DNA of 64,000 bases from Massilia aurea (GTDB taxonomy: Bacteria > Pseudomonadota > Gammaproteobacteria > Burkholderiales > Burkholderiaceae_D): NCBI RefSeq assembly GCF_014200505.1, contig NZ_JACHBX010000003.1:124001-188000 (forward strand), given 5' to 3'. A program made the position numbers and the translations under genes. The notes under the pieces were generated by a model that saw only the letters and a list, made by a program, of their open reading frames with translations, made no database searches and was not told where the DNA came from. Shown one piece after another: positions 54,582 to 64,000 of this stretch. Each line of letters starts with the position of its first letter. Positions within the stretch are counted from its first letter, which is position 1.

Positions 54582-54950
54582 TTACACACTCCAGAGAATT
54601 TGCACGGTCCAGGCGGCGCAAGCGAGCAGCCAGAAGATCGTTGCCAGCATCAGGAACAGACGCAGGCCTGCCGATTTAACATAGTCCATCCAGATATCGC
54701 GGATGCCGACCCAGGCGTGGTAGTACAACGCAAGGAAGGTCACCAGCGAGAACAGCTTGAACCATTGGCGGGAGAACAGGCCTGCCCAGCCTTGGTACGA
54801 GAAGTCCTGAGCGGTCAGGAAAGCGACCAGCAGGATGATCGTGTAGGCGGCCATGACGATGGCGGTGACGCGCTGCGCCAGCCAGTCCTTGACGCCGTAG
54901 TGTGCGCCAACGACAAGGCGGCGCGGGCCGATATTATTCTTGGTTGCCAT
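54582..54950 (-). CDS. sdhD: Succinate dehydrogenase membrane anchor subunit
   Basis: 122 residues with three membrane helices (about 27-46, 63-84, 94-115). LVVGAHYGVKDWLAQRVTAIVMAAYTI and ALYYHAWVGIRDIWMDYV (haem-ligating/quinone-site His and Asp) are family marks. It anchors SdhAB to the inner membrane and forms the quinone site with SdhC. Three bases separate it from sdhC. Confidence 0.93.
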   Translation of the reverse strand: MATKNNIGPRRLVVGAHYGVKDWLAQRVTAIVMAAYTIILLVAFLTAQDFSYQGWAGLFSRQWFKLFSLVTFLALYYHAWVGIRDIWMDYVKSAGLRLFLMLATIFWLLACAAWTVQILWSV

Positions 54951-54953
54951 GAT

Positions 54954-55379
54954 TTAGAACACTCCGAACAGTTTCAGGCCGACCAAGGCGGTCAGCGCCA
55001 GGCTGATGACCAGGACCCAGCGGGCGGTCGACTGGGCTGCATCCTTGTCCAGGGCCAGGTGATTGTCCATGAACAGGTGACGGATGCCGGCGGTAAAGTG
55101 GTGCAGGTAAGCCCACGACAGGCCCAGCAGGATCAGCTTGGCGAGCGGGTGCGAAACAATGCCGGCAAAATAGACGAACGACGATTCCGACAACAGGCTT
55201 TGCTGGAACAGGTACAACAGGAAAGGCAAGGCCAGGAACATGCCGGCGCCGCTGACGCGGTGCAGGATCGACACGATCGCCGATGGCGGCATGCGATATT
55301 TGCTGGTGATATCGGTGATGCCGATATTGCGGAACTCCGGCCGCCCCTTCTGCTTTGCTTCTCTCACGGCTTCGGACAT
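54954..55379 (-). CDS. sdhC: Succinate dehydrogenase cytochrome b556 subunit
   Basis: 141 residues with three membrane helices. Signatures: YRMPPSAIVSILHRVSGAGMFLALPFLLYLF (quinone-site Ser/Arg region) and WAYLHHFTAGIRHLFMDNHLAL (haem-ligand His region). First gene of the sdhCDAB transcript, so the promoter should lie in 55380-55607, the gap that also follows the gntR gene. No certain promoter is identified there. Confidence 0.94.
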   Translation of the reverse strand: MSEAVREAKQKGRPEFRNIGITDITSKYRMPPSAIVSILHRVSGAGMFLALPFLLYLFQQSLLSESSFVYFAGIVSHPLAKLILLGLSWAYLHHFTAGIRHLFMDNHLALDKDAAQSTARWVLVISLALTALVGLKLFGVF

Positions 55380-55607
55380 GATGGTACACCTCCCTTATGA
55401 CAACAATTTTTATGTGAGCCCTATGGATTTTCGCTGATTTCCCTGTCCTGGTCCGTTCACGCGACGCCAGGTGGGCGGGACAGCGGGCGTAGGACCGGGT
55501 CATGTCCGCCGCACACCCAAAACCAAACTATTTTAGTCGCTCTTGCCGACTTTCGCTGCGGCCGATATTTACCGCCGCAAAGTATTTCTATACTGCTGAG
55601 TTAGTTA

Positions 55608-56372
55608 TCAGGACAGCTCGTTCTGATAGTGATGTTGTTCCGTCAAGTACATCCCGCGGCGCAGCTCGACTGCCTTGTCGCCGTAGGTGAACGAGACCCG
55701 CTCGCCGCACAGCAGCGGCGTGCCTTCGGGCACCTTCAGATAATCCGCCGTGGCCGCATCGGCCGCGACCGCGCGGATCTTTTCCGTCGCGCGGATCATG
55801 CGGGTGCCAAATTCCGTTTCGAACAGGCCGTACATCGGGCCCTTGTATTCCACGAGGCGCTCGGCGCTCAGGCCCTTGAACAACTGGCCCGGCAGCCACA
55901 GCTCTTCAAGAATGGTCGGCTTGCCCTCGAACGACTGCACCCGCTTGATGTAGACGACTGCGTCGCCCGCCTTCAGGTCGAGCAGGCGCGCCACCTCGGC
56001 CGGGGCCCGGATGCGCTTGACCTCGAGGAAGCGGTTTTCGGGATGGTGCGGCAGGCCTTCGTCGGGCCGCAGGCGCAGGAAGCGAAAATGCGCGCGCTCT
56101 TCGGCGTGGCTGGCAACAAACGTGCCCTTGCCCTGGCGGCGCACGACCAGGTTCTCGGCCGCCAGCTCATCGATGGCTTTGCGCACGGTGCCCTGACTAA
56201 CCTTGAAACGCCCGGCCAGCTCGACTTCGCTCGGCATCATCTCGCCCGGTTTCCACTCGCCAGCCTGCAGGCTTTTGGTGATCAGGGCCTTGATCTGCTG
56301 GTACAGCGGCCGGAAGGACGGCGAGCCGCTGGCGGCAGGGTCGGCAGCCGGATTGGACGAGGTGGAATTCAT
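55608..56372 (-). CDS. GntR-family (HutC-type) transcriptional regulator
   Basis: 254 residues. Winged helix-turn-helix at about 25-90 (PLYQQIKALITKSLQAGEWKPGEMMPSEVELAGRFKVSQGTVRKAIDELAAENLVVRRQGKGTFV), then a UTRA ligand-binding domain (RFLRLRPDEGLPHHPENRFLEVKRIRA..., CGERVSFTYGDKAVELRRGMYL). It lies between the sdh genes and mdh and near a palindrome at 56433-56446, so it probably regulates the TCA genes on one or both sides. The ATG at 56370-56372 is preferred to the GTG at 56390. Confidence 0.9.
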   Translation of the reverse strand: MNSTSSNPAADPAASGSPSFRPLYQQIKALITKSLQAGEWKPGEMMPSEVELAGRFKVSQGTVRKAIDELAAENLVVRRQGKGTFVASHAEERAHFRFLRLRPDEGLPHHPENRFLEVKRIRAPAEVARLLDLKAGDAVVYIKRVQSFEGKPTILEELWLPGQLFKGLSAERLVEYKGPMYGLFETEFGTRMIRATEKIRAVAADAATADYLKVPEGTPLLCGERVSFTYGDKAVELRRGMYLTEQHHYQNELS

Positions 56373-56424
56373 AGACCGGGATTTCACCACAAAAGTGACA
56401 TACCGTCCAGCTTTTGAGGCATTC

Positions 56425-56455
56425 AGATATCTGTCTTATATAAGACATAAGATAT
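56425..56455. promoter_or_regulatory. Candidate GntR operator between gntR and mdh
   Basis: GTCTTATATAAGAC (56433-56446) is a perfect 14-base palindrome, and the flanks extend the symmetry to CAGATATCT on the left and CATAAGATATG on the right with one insertion. It lies 60 bases before the gntR start and 240 bases before mdh. Confidence 0.6.
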
Positions 56456-56686
56456 GAATTGACAGCGTTCATGGGGCAGGCATACACTCATGCCCGACCG
56501 GGAGTCGGTGGCACTCTTGCCAGAGTACGCGCGCGACACCCGCGATTGACTTTTGAATAGCCCGGCCGACGCTTTTTGTTATCATTGCAGTCTGATTAAA
56601 GTCTGATTGCAGCTGAGCCCTACAAGCGTATGCTCGGCGTCGACCTCGGTGCAAACCGTTTTCATTCCCACTTTTGGAGATTCATC

Positions 56687-57676
56687 ATGGCTAAAACCCC
56701 AATGCGCGTCGCTGTGACCGGCGCTGCCGGCCAGATCGGCTATTCCCTGCTGTTCCGCATCGCCAACGGCGACATGCTCGGCAAGGACCAGCCGGTCATC
56801 CTTCAGCTGCTCGAAATCGACAACGAAAAAGCACAGAAGGCGCTCAAGGGCGTCATGATGGAAATCGACGACTGCGCATTCCCGCTGCTCGAAGGCATGA
56901 CCGCGCACTCGGATCCAATGACCGCGTTCAAGGATGTCGACGTCGCCCTGCTGGTCGGCGCCCGTCCACGTGGCCCGGGCATGGAACGCAAGGACCTGCT
57001 CGAAGCCAATGCCCAGATCTTCACCGTGCAAGGCAAGGCACTCGACGCCGTCGCGTCGCGCAACGTCAAGGTCCTGGTGGTTGGCAATCCAGCCAACACC
57101 AATGCCTACATCGCTATGAAATCGGCACCAAACCTGCCAGCGAAAAACTTCACCGCGATGCTGCGTCTGGACCACAACCGCGCGCTGTCGCAAGTGGCCG
57201 CCAAGACCGGTAAAGCAGTCAAGGACATCGAAAAAATGGTCGTCTGGGGCAACCACTCGCCAACGATGTACGCCGACTACCGCTTCGCCACCGCTGGCAG
57301 CGAGCAGGTCAAGGACCTGATCAACGACCAGGAATGGAATGCCAACACCTTCCTGCCAACCGTCGGCAAGCGCGGCGCTGCGATCATCGAAGCGCGCGGC
57401 CTGTCGTCGGCAGCCTCAGCCGCCAACGCAGCCATCGACCACGTCCGTGACTGGGTCCTGGGCACGAACGGCAAGTGGACCACGATGGGTATCCCGTCGG
57501 ACGGTTCGTACGGCATCCCTGAAGGCACCATGTTCGGCTTCCCGGTCACGACCGAGAATGGCGAATACACGATCGTGCAAGGTCTGGACATCGATTCGTT
57601 CTCGCAAGAGCGCATCAACCTGACCCTGAAAGAGCTGGAAGAAGAAAAAGCCGGCGTCGCACACCTGCTGGGCTGA
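56687..57676 (+). CDS. mdh: Malate dehydrogenase
   Basis: 329 residues. NAD-binding [21 protein letters not shown] at the N terminus, [24 protein letters not shown], and the active site [18 protein letters not shown]...[14 protein letters not shown] (catalytic Asp/His, substrate Arg). It interconverts malate and oxaloacetate. The ATG at 56687 follows GGAG; translation from the ATG at 56630 would add unconserved residues. Divergent from the gntR gene. Confidence 0.96.
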   Translation: MAKTPMRVAVTGAAGQIGYSLLFRIANGDMLGKDQPVILQLLEIDNEKAQKALKGVMMEIDDCAFPLLEGMTAHSDPMTAFKDVDVALLVGARPRGPGMERKDLLEANAQIFTVQGKALDAVASRNVKVLVVGNPANTNAYIAMKSAPNLPAKNFTAMLRLDHNRALSQVAAKTGKAVKDIEKMVVWGNHSPTMYADYRFATAGSEQVKDLINDQEWNANTFLPTVGKRGAAIIEARGLSSAASAANAAIDHVRDWVLGTNGKWTTMGIPSDGSYGIPEGTMFGFPVTTENGEYTIVQGLDIDSFSQERINLTLKELEEEKAGVAHLLG

Positions 57677-57685
57677 TCAGTACAA

Positions 57686-57748
57686 GGCGCATGGCGATTG
57701 CCATGCGCCAACCACGCCGTGCCGCTCAACCGGCACGGCGGTGTTTTA
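57686..57748 (+). terminator. Tandem hairpins after mdh
   Basis: GGCGCATGGC / GCCATGCGCC (57686-57709), then CGCCGTGCCG / CGGCACGGCG (57715-57740) followed by GTGTTTTA. The second is the better terminator, with a short T-run. They separate mdh from the CitE-like gene by 94 bases, so expression of the downstream genes may be partly uncoupled. Confidence 0.6.
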
Positions 57749-57769
57749 TGCAACCAAGCGTTGAAAGCT

Positions 57770-58759
57770 ATGCATCCTTCCGAGGTTTTATTCCAGGGCA
57801 AACGCCAGCCGCTGCTTCTCCCTGCCTGCGATCACTACGCCGGCTCAGAGAAACTGATGCGCAAATCGCTGACCCTGCAACAAGAGCTTGGCCCCTTGTT
57901 TGACATCACCTTCGACTGCGAAGACGGCGCCCAGGCCGGCGTCGAGCACGAGCACGCCGTTCTGGTGGCGAGCCTGGTGGGCAGCGAAGAGAACCGTTTC
58001 AACCGCGTCGGCGCGCGCCTGCACGAGCCTGCCAGCATCCACTTTGCCAACGACGTCGCCCTCATCGTCGGCGGCGCTGCGGCGCGCCTGGCGTATGTCG
58101 TGCTGCCGAAAGTCGACGGTGTTGACGAGGTGCGCGGCGCAATCGAGCTGATCAACAAGTATGCGCTCGCTGCTGGCCGCGCCGCCCTGCCCGTCCACGT
58201 GCTGATCGAAACGCACGGCGCGCTGCGCGACGCCTACGCGATCGCGGCGCTCCCGCAGGTCGAGTGCCTGTCGTTCGGCATCATGGATTTTGTCTCGGCC
58301 CACTACGGCGCGATTCCGGCCAGCGCGATGCGCACGCCGGGCCAGTTCACGCATCCGCTGGTGGTGCGCGCGAAGCTCGAGATGGTGGCGGCCTGCCATG
58401 CCCATGGCAAGGTGGCGTCGCACAATGTAACCACCGACATCAAGGACAGCGCGACGGTGGCGAACGATGCCCAGCGCGCCGGTGCCGAGTTCGGCTTTAC
58501 CCGCATGTGGAGCATCCACCCGGACCAGATCAAGCCGATCCTGAAGGCGTTCACGCCGCGTTTGTCCGAAGTCAATGAAGCAACGAATATCCTGACCGAA
58601 GCCATGGCGGCGGGCTGGGGACCGATTGCGCAACACGGCCGCTTGCATGACCGTGCGAGCTACCGATACTATTGGTCGGTGTTGCAGCGGGCCAAGCTGG
58701 CCGGCCTCGCACTGCCCGAGGCAGCTGCAGCCATCGTCAACCTCTCCGACTCCCGATAA
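57770..58759 (+). CDS. CitE-like HpcH/HpaI family lyase
   Basis: 329 residues of the CitE-like aldolase/lyase fold: [34 protein letters not shown] (metal-binding acidic residues), [33 protein letters not shown] and [17 protein letters not shown]. The genes for citrate lyase alpha and gamma are absent, so it is not citrate lyase; related stand-alone enzymes are malyl-CoA or beta-methylmalyl-CoA lyases or thioesterases. Conserved between mdh and acnA in beta-proteobacteria. The ATG at 57770 fits the first conserved residues. Confidence 0.85.
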   Translation: MHPSEVLFQGKRQPLLLPACDHYAGSEKLMRKSLTLQQELGPLFDITFDCEDGAQAGVEHEHAVLVASLVGSEENRFNRVGARLHEPASIHFANDVALIVGGAAARLAYVVLPKVDGVDEVRGAIELINKYALAAGRAALPVHVLIETHGALRDAYAIAALPQVECLSFGIMDFVSAHYGAIPASAMRTPGQFTHPLVVRAKLEMVAACHAHGKVASHNVTTDIKDSATVANDAQRAGAEFGFTRMWSIHPDQIKPILKAFTPRLSEVNEATNILTEAMAAGWGPIAQHGRLHDRASYRYYWSVLQRAKLAGLALPEAAAAIVNLSDSR

Positions 58760-58767
58760 TCCCGACC

Positions 58768-59337
58768 ATGGCCACCCTCCTCTCTCCAATCGTTGCTGCC
58801 TGCGCACTTGCCCTTGCCACCGCCGTCGCCTGTGCGCCGGCCAACGCCGCCACACCGGTAGCGCACCCGAAAGCCTCCGCCGTGCTCGCTGCCGAAGCCG
58901 CGAAAAAGCCGGCGAAGGCTGCATCAAAAAAATCGAGCAAGAAAGCGAAAGCCGCTACTGCTGGCACGGCTGCTGCCGTCACGGCCGCCGCGGTCGCCGC
59001 CGACCCGCTCGAGGTCAACGAGCCGGACATCACCGACACCAAGACCACCGAGTACGATTGCGAACTGGGCAACAAGATCACGATCTACACGAACGACAAC
59101 GATGCGGCCCACATCGCGCTGCGCTGGAAGACCCGGCTGCACCGCCTGGCCCGCATCGGCACCACCACCGGCGCTTTGCGCTTCGAAAATCCGCACTATG
59201 GCCTGATCTGGATCGGCATTCCGTCCAAGGGCATCCTGCTCGACTCGAAGCTCAACCGCCAGCTGGCCAATGAATGCAAGAACGCCACCCAGTCCGCGAT
59301 CGTGGCGACCGCGGCACCGGAGGCGAGCAAGACTTGA
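58768..59337 (+). CDS. Secreted protein with MliC-like C-terminal domain
   Basis: 189 residues. Signal peptide (about 1-27, ...ACAPANA), then an Ala/Lys-rich linker with KKSSKKAKAA, and a C-terminal domain (about 93-170) with YDCELGNKITIYTNDNDAAHIALRWKTRLHRLARIGTTTGALRFEN and GLIWIGIPSKGILLDSKLNRQLANEC. This Y-x-C...sGa-R-F...W...C pattern is like that of MliC/PliC lysozyme inhibitors, with the two cysteines that flank the domain. It lies eight bases after the CitE-like gene in the TCA cluster. The MliC assignment is by pattern only. Confidence 0.65.
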   Translation: MATLLSPIVAACALALATAVACAPANAATPVAHPKASAVLAAEAAKKPAKAASKKSSKKAKAATAGTAAAVTAAAVAADPLEVNEPDITDTKTTEYDCELGNKITIYTNDNDAAHIALRWKTRLHRLARIGTTTGALRFENPHYGLIWIGIPSKGILLDSKLNRQLANECKNATQSAIVATAAPEASKT

Positions 59338-59444
59338 GCCGCGGCCTGGGTTTCCCGGATCCAGACCGTCCTGTCGCCTGATGTTATTTAATGCCGTTGA
59401 AATAACACCGTTGTTGATAACAATATTCCACTGAAGGAGAGATT

Positions 59445-62150
<2,706 letters not shown>

Positions 62151-62192
62151 GCGGTTTGGCCGGGCCCGCGCAAGCGGGCTGCGTCCAACGAC

Positions 62193-62228
62193 AAAGGGCT
62201 GGAATCCTCGCGGGTTCCAGCCCTTTTT
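62193..62228 (+). terminator. Rho-independent terminator after acnA
   Basis: Stem AAAGGGCTGGAA / TTCCAGCCCTTT with loop TCCTCGCGGG and a T-tract, 43 bases after the acnA stop. Confidence 0.9.
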
Positions 62229-62312
62229 GCATCGTCATCCGAGGTTGCGTCCACGCATTCACGGATATGAAACGCAGTCACCCGGTGCGAAAATGGTTCC
62301 GCCAACGATCAC

Positions 62313-62388
62313 CGCGTGGACGGCGGGAGCCGTCCACCCTACCGGGCCGTCGACGTAGGGTGGACGGCTCCGCCGTCCACGCGTTCAA
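62313..62388. repeat. Dispersed inverted-repeat element, locus D (two copies)
   Basis: 62313-62342 (CGCGTGGACGG..., ends CCGTCCACCCTAC) and 62355-62388 (GTAGGGTGGACGG..., ends CCGTCCACGCGTTCAA), facing each other as at locus C. Just downstream of the acnA terminator. Confidence 0.8.
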
Positions 62389-62428
62389 GGAAACGCATCG
62401 AGATCGCGCGGTGCATGAACGGCCTTCG

Positions 62429-63112
62429 TCACACCTCGGCCCACATCCTGAGCAAATTGTGATAATGCGCCGTCAGCCCAACGGTGGTGGCTGAATCGCC
62501 ATGTTCACCCCGCAGCGCCTGGATATGCGTGTCCAGGTCAAACAGCATCGCCCGCTTGCCGTCATCCCTGACCATGCTCTGCGTCCACAGGAACGATGCC
62601 ACCCGCTCCCCACGCGTTACGGGCCGTACCTGATGCACGCTGCCGGACGGATACACGATCGCGTCCCCGGCCGCCAGCTTGACCTCGTGCGTGCCATACA
62701 GGTCCACCACTTCCAGCTCGCCGCCGTCGTATTCGTCGGGCTCGCTCAGGAACACGGTCGTCGACACATCGGCCCGCACCGCCGGCAAGCCACCACGCTG
62801 GGCCCGGATCGCGCCGTCCACATGTAGCCCGTAATGCTCGCCGCCCGCATACGCATTGAAGTACGGCGCCAGCACCCGCAGCGGCAACACAGCCGCGAAG
62901 AACAACGGGTTGGCCATCAGCGCGCCGCTGACCATCTGCCCGAGCTCGAGCGCCAGCGGCGTGCCCTCGCCCAACTGGCGGTTGCGTTTGACCTGGGCGC
63001 CCTGCGCGCCGACGCTCTCGCGCCCGTCGATCCACTCCGGCGCCTGGTCGAGCCGGGCGCGGATTGCCGAGACCTGTTCTGGCGTCAGCACGCCGGGGAT
63101 ATGCAGCATCAT
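62429..63112 (-). CDS. PiuC-type Fe(II)/2-oxoglutarate-dependent dioxygenase
   Basis: 227 residues: [14 protein letters not shown] at the start, [12 protein letters not shown] (metal ligands His97 and Asp99) and [21 protein letters not shown] (His160, 2-oxoglutarate-binding Arg170). Length and motifs fit the PKHD-type hydroxylase family (PiuC/YbiX), iron-repressed and often tied to siderophore receptors. No receptor is next to it here. A Fur box and promoter lie 165 bases upstream, with a terminator-like hairpin between. The ATG pair at 63107-63112 is chosen from the conserved start; no ribosome-binding site is obvious. Confidence 0.92.
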   Translation of the reverse strand: MMLHIPGVLTPEQVSAIRARLDQAPEWIDGRESVGAQGAQVKRNRQLGEGTPLALELGQMVSGALMANPLFFAAVLPLRVLAPYFNAYAGGEHYGLHVDGAIRAQRGGLPAVRADVSTTVFLSEPDEYDGGELEVVDLYGTHEVKLAAGDAIVYPSGSVHQVRPVTRGERVASFLWTQSMVRDDGKRAMLFDLDTHIQALRGEHGDSATTVGLTAHYHNLLRMWAEV

Positions 63113-63139
63113 GATGAGATCGTGGTTGGTGCAACGAAC

Positions 63140-63171
63140 AAAAAAATCCCCCCTGGCAGAGCCAGGAGGGG
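63140..63171 (-). terminator. Rho-independent terminator-like hairpin in the piuC leader
   Basis: On the minus strand CCCCTCCTGGC, loop TCT, GCCAGGGGGG, then A and seven T. Ten base pairs with one wobble. It ends 28 bases before the dioxygenase start and about 145 bases after the presumed transcription start. Confidence 0.75.
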
Positions 63172-63287
63172 CGAATCCGGTCTCCCGGCGGGGGTGGTAC
63201 TCCGTGAAGAGCATCTGCCAGCGCTTTCCCGGTCGCCGGCAGGGTCCAACATTCCTTCCGTCTTCTCACTGATGTTTGAATGAGAAT
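63140..63287 (-). ncRNA. Candidate Fur-repressed small RNA or attenuated leader
   Basis: Between the Fur-box promoter at about 63290 and the strong terminator ending at 63140 lies about 145 bases with no good start codon and ribosome-binding site. Transcription from this promoter would give a short RNA ending in a U-tract, the shape of iron-responsive small RNAs (RyhB, PrrF, NrrF types). No sequence similarity to those is claimed. It could equally be the leader of the dioxygenase mRNA with an internal attenuator. Confidence 0.4.
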
Positions 63288-63328
63288 TGTTCTCATTATG
63301 GTCGGTGTGGGCGGACTTGGCAAGCGTC
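63279..63328 (-). promoter_or_regulatory. Fur box and promoter upstream of the PiuC gene
   Basis: AATGAGAATTGTTCTCATT (63279-63297) has arms AATGAGAA and TTCTCATT and fits the Fur consensus. On the minus strand it overlaps the -10 CATAAT; TTGCCA lies 17 bases upstream of that. Start of transcription would be near 63288. Confidence 0.85.
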
Positions 63329-63489
63329 TTGGTGCAATCGGTGCATACCGGGCGCGCCAGGCCCCCATTGTTCATGGCATATGGCCGAATCAACTACAAT
63401 ACCGGAGATAAGGGATTATCATCATTATCCGGCTCCGGCCCGCTCCACTGACATTCGATTCACTAACTGACAAGAGACTCACTCGCCCC

Positions 63490-64000
63490 ATGCGTCGTCC
63501 TTCCAAAGATTCAACACCCAAACTTTCCGCAGAAAGCCAGCGCCTCGTCAGCCTCTCGCAAGCCCTCATGCAAGCTGCCAGCCGTGCCGAAGAACGGGCG
63601 TGGGAACGCCAGCTCGACACGCAACTGCAAAAACTGCTCAAGACCAATCACCAGGACAGCATCGACAGCGCCCTGAACGCCCTGTTCAGGGACGATCTGG
63701 CCTCGTACGACGTACTGATGGACACCGTCGAAGCGGTCAGCGAATCGGCCATGATGGTCGAGCAGAAAGATGGCGTCGACGTCACCTGGCAGGCACTGCT
63801 GATCGCTGCGCCGATCCTGGCCTGGACCCGGTTCTCGATCGCCACCGGCACGATTCCGGCCGACCTGCTGGCCACGCTCGGCGCGCATTTCTCGGCCCAC
63901 CTGCTTGCAGGCGGCACGAAGATGGCCATCGCCCCGACCCTGTATTCAATCGACCAGCTGCCGCGCACCCACGCCGAAACCTACGCGCTGACGCACAAGC
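63490..64000 (+). CDS. DUF2863-type protein, 3' end outside window
   Basis: The first 170 codons are present. The protein starts MRRPSKDSTPKLSAESQRLVSLSQALMQAASRAEERAWERQL and continues with LLKTNHQDSIDSALNALFRDDLASYDVLMDTVEAVSESAMM, DVTWQALLIAAPILAWTRFSI and LPRTHAETYALTHK. It looks like DUF2863, a cytoplasmic protein family of beta-proteobacteria with no known function. No signal peptide. The 377-base gap before it carries the Fur site and terminator described above, divergent from it. Confidence 0.7.
   Translation, partial: MRRPSKDSTPKLSAESQRLVSLSQALMQAASRAEERAWERQLDTQLQKLLKTNHQDSIDSALNALFRDDLASYDVLMDTVEAVSESAMMVEQKDGVDVTWQALLIAAPILAWTRFSIATGTIPADLLATLGAHFSAHLLAGGTKMAIAPTLYSIDQLPRTHAETYALTHK

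Noticed and set aside
63113..63214. N-terminal extension of the PiuC-type protein from the ATG at 63214
   Set aside because: The extra 34 residues run through the terminator hairpin and have no family resemblance; the conserved start is [10 protein letters not shown].

Overview
The window is about 64 kb of GC-rich DNA from a betaproteobacterium, most likely Burkholderiales and probably Oxalobacteraceae (Massilia/Telluria type). This rests on the arrangement gltA-sdhE-sdhBADC-GntR next to mdh-CitE-like-acnA, on sucA-odhB-lpdA beside zapE, on the DUF2863-type gene at the right edge, and on a large mannose-glycan locus with a Caulobacter-type TonB receptor. The affiliation is inferred from gene content and order.

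Layout. 1-10.4 kb is core: a partial DinG-type helicase (minus), a YdcH-like protein, a PP2C phosphatase, a lipoprotein, zapE, then lpdA, a PspC protein, odhB and sucA (2-oxoglutarate dehydrogenase), all minus except the phosphatase. 10.7-15.2 kb (plus) is a five-gene operon behind a near-perfect Fur box: PepSY membrane protein, DUF2271, DUF4198, ApbE flavin transferase and a membrane-tethered flavodoxin/reductase. The DUF2271 protein carries an SGAT motif of the kind ApbE flavinylates, so the operon looks like an iron-regulated extracytoplasmic electron-transfer (ferric reductase-like) system. 15.3-22.7 kb is accessory: an orphan SUKH protein, DUF2798, two LysR regulators, a TetX-like flavin monooxygenase, an NmrA-type reductase, DUF427 and SnoaL-like proteins. 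22.7-28 kb holds a LytS/LytTR two-component pair coupled to an acyltransferase, and a BaeS/BaeR-like pair.

28-44.7 kb (minus) is a mannose-glycan utilisation locus: FucP-type transporter, two GH92 alpha-mannosidases, PfkB sugar kinase, AGE-family mannose isomerase, LacI regulator, GH2 beta-mannosidase and a TonB receptor. Together they can import and trim a high-mannose glycan and take mannose to fructose and fructose 6-phosphate. Four copies of an 11-bp GTTTAxTAAAC-like palindrome, in the lacI and receptor upstream regions, are candidate LacI operators. A 30-bp tandem repeat array lies between beta-mannosidase and receptor.

45-50 kb has a secreted proline-rich protein, a SulP transporter, DUF421, glutamyl-Q tRNA(Asp) synthetase, a SnoaL-like protein and an Rnk-like protein. 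50-62 kb is the TCA block: gltA, sdhE, sdhB, sdhA, sdhD, sdhC, GntR regulator (minus), and mdh, a CitE-like lyase, an MliC-like protein and acnA (plus). The right end has a Fur-box-controlled PiuC-type dioxygenase, between whose promoter and start sits a strong Rho-independent terminator (a candidate iron-responsive small RNA or attenuator), and a partial DUF2863-type gene. A dispersed inverted-repeat element (GTAGGGTGGACGG...CCGTCCACGCG) occurs at four intergenic loci.
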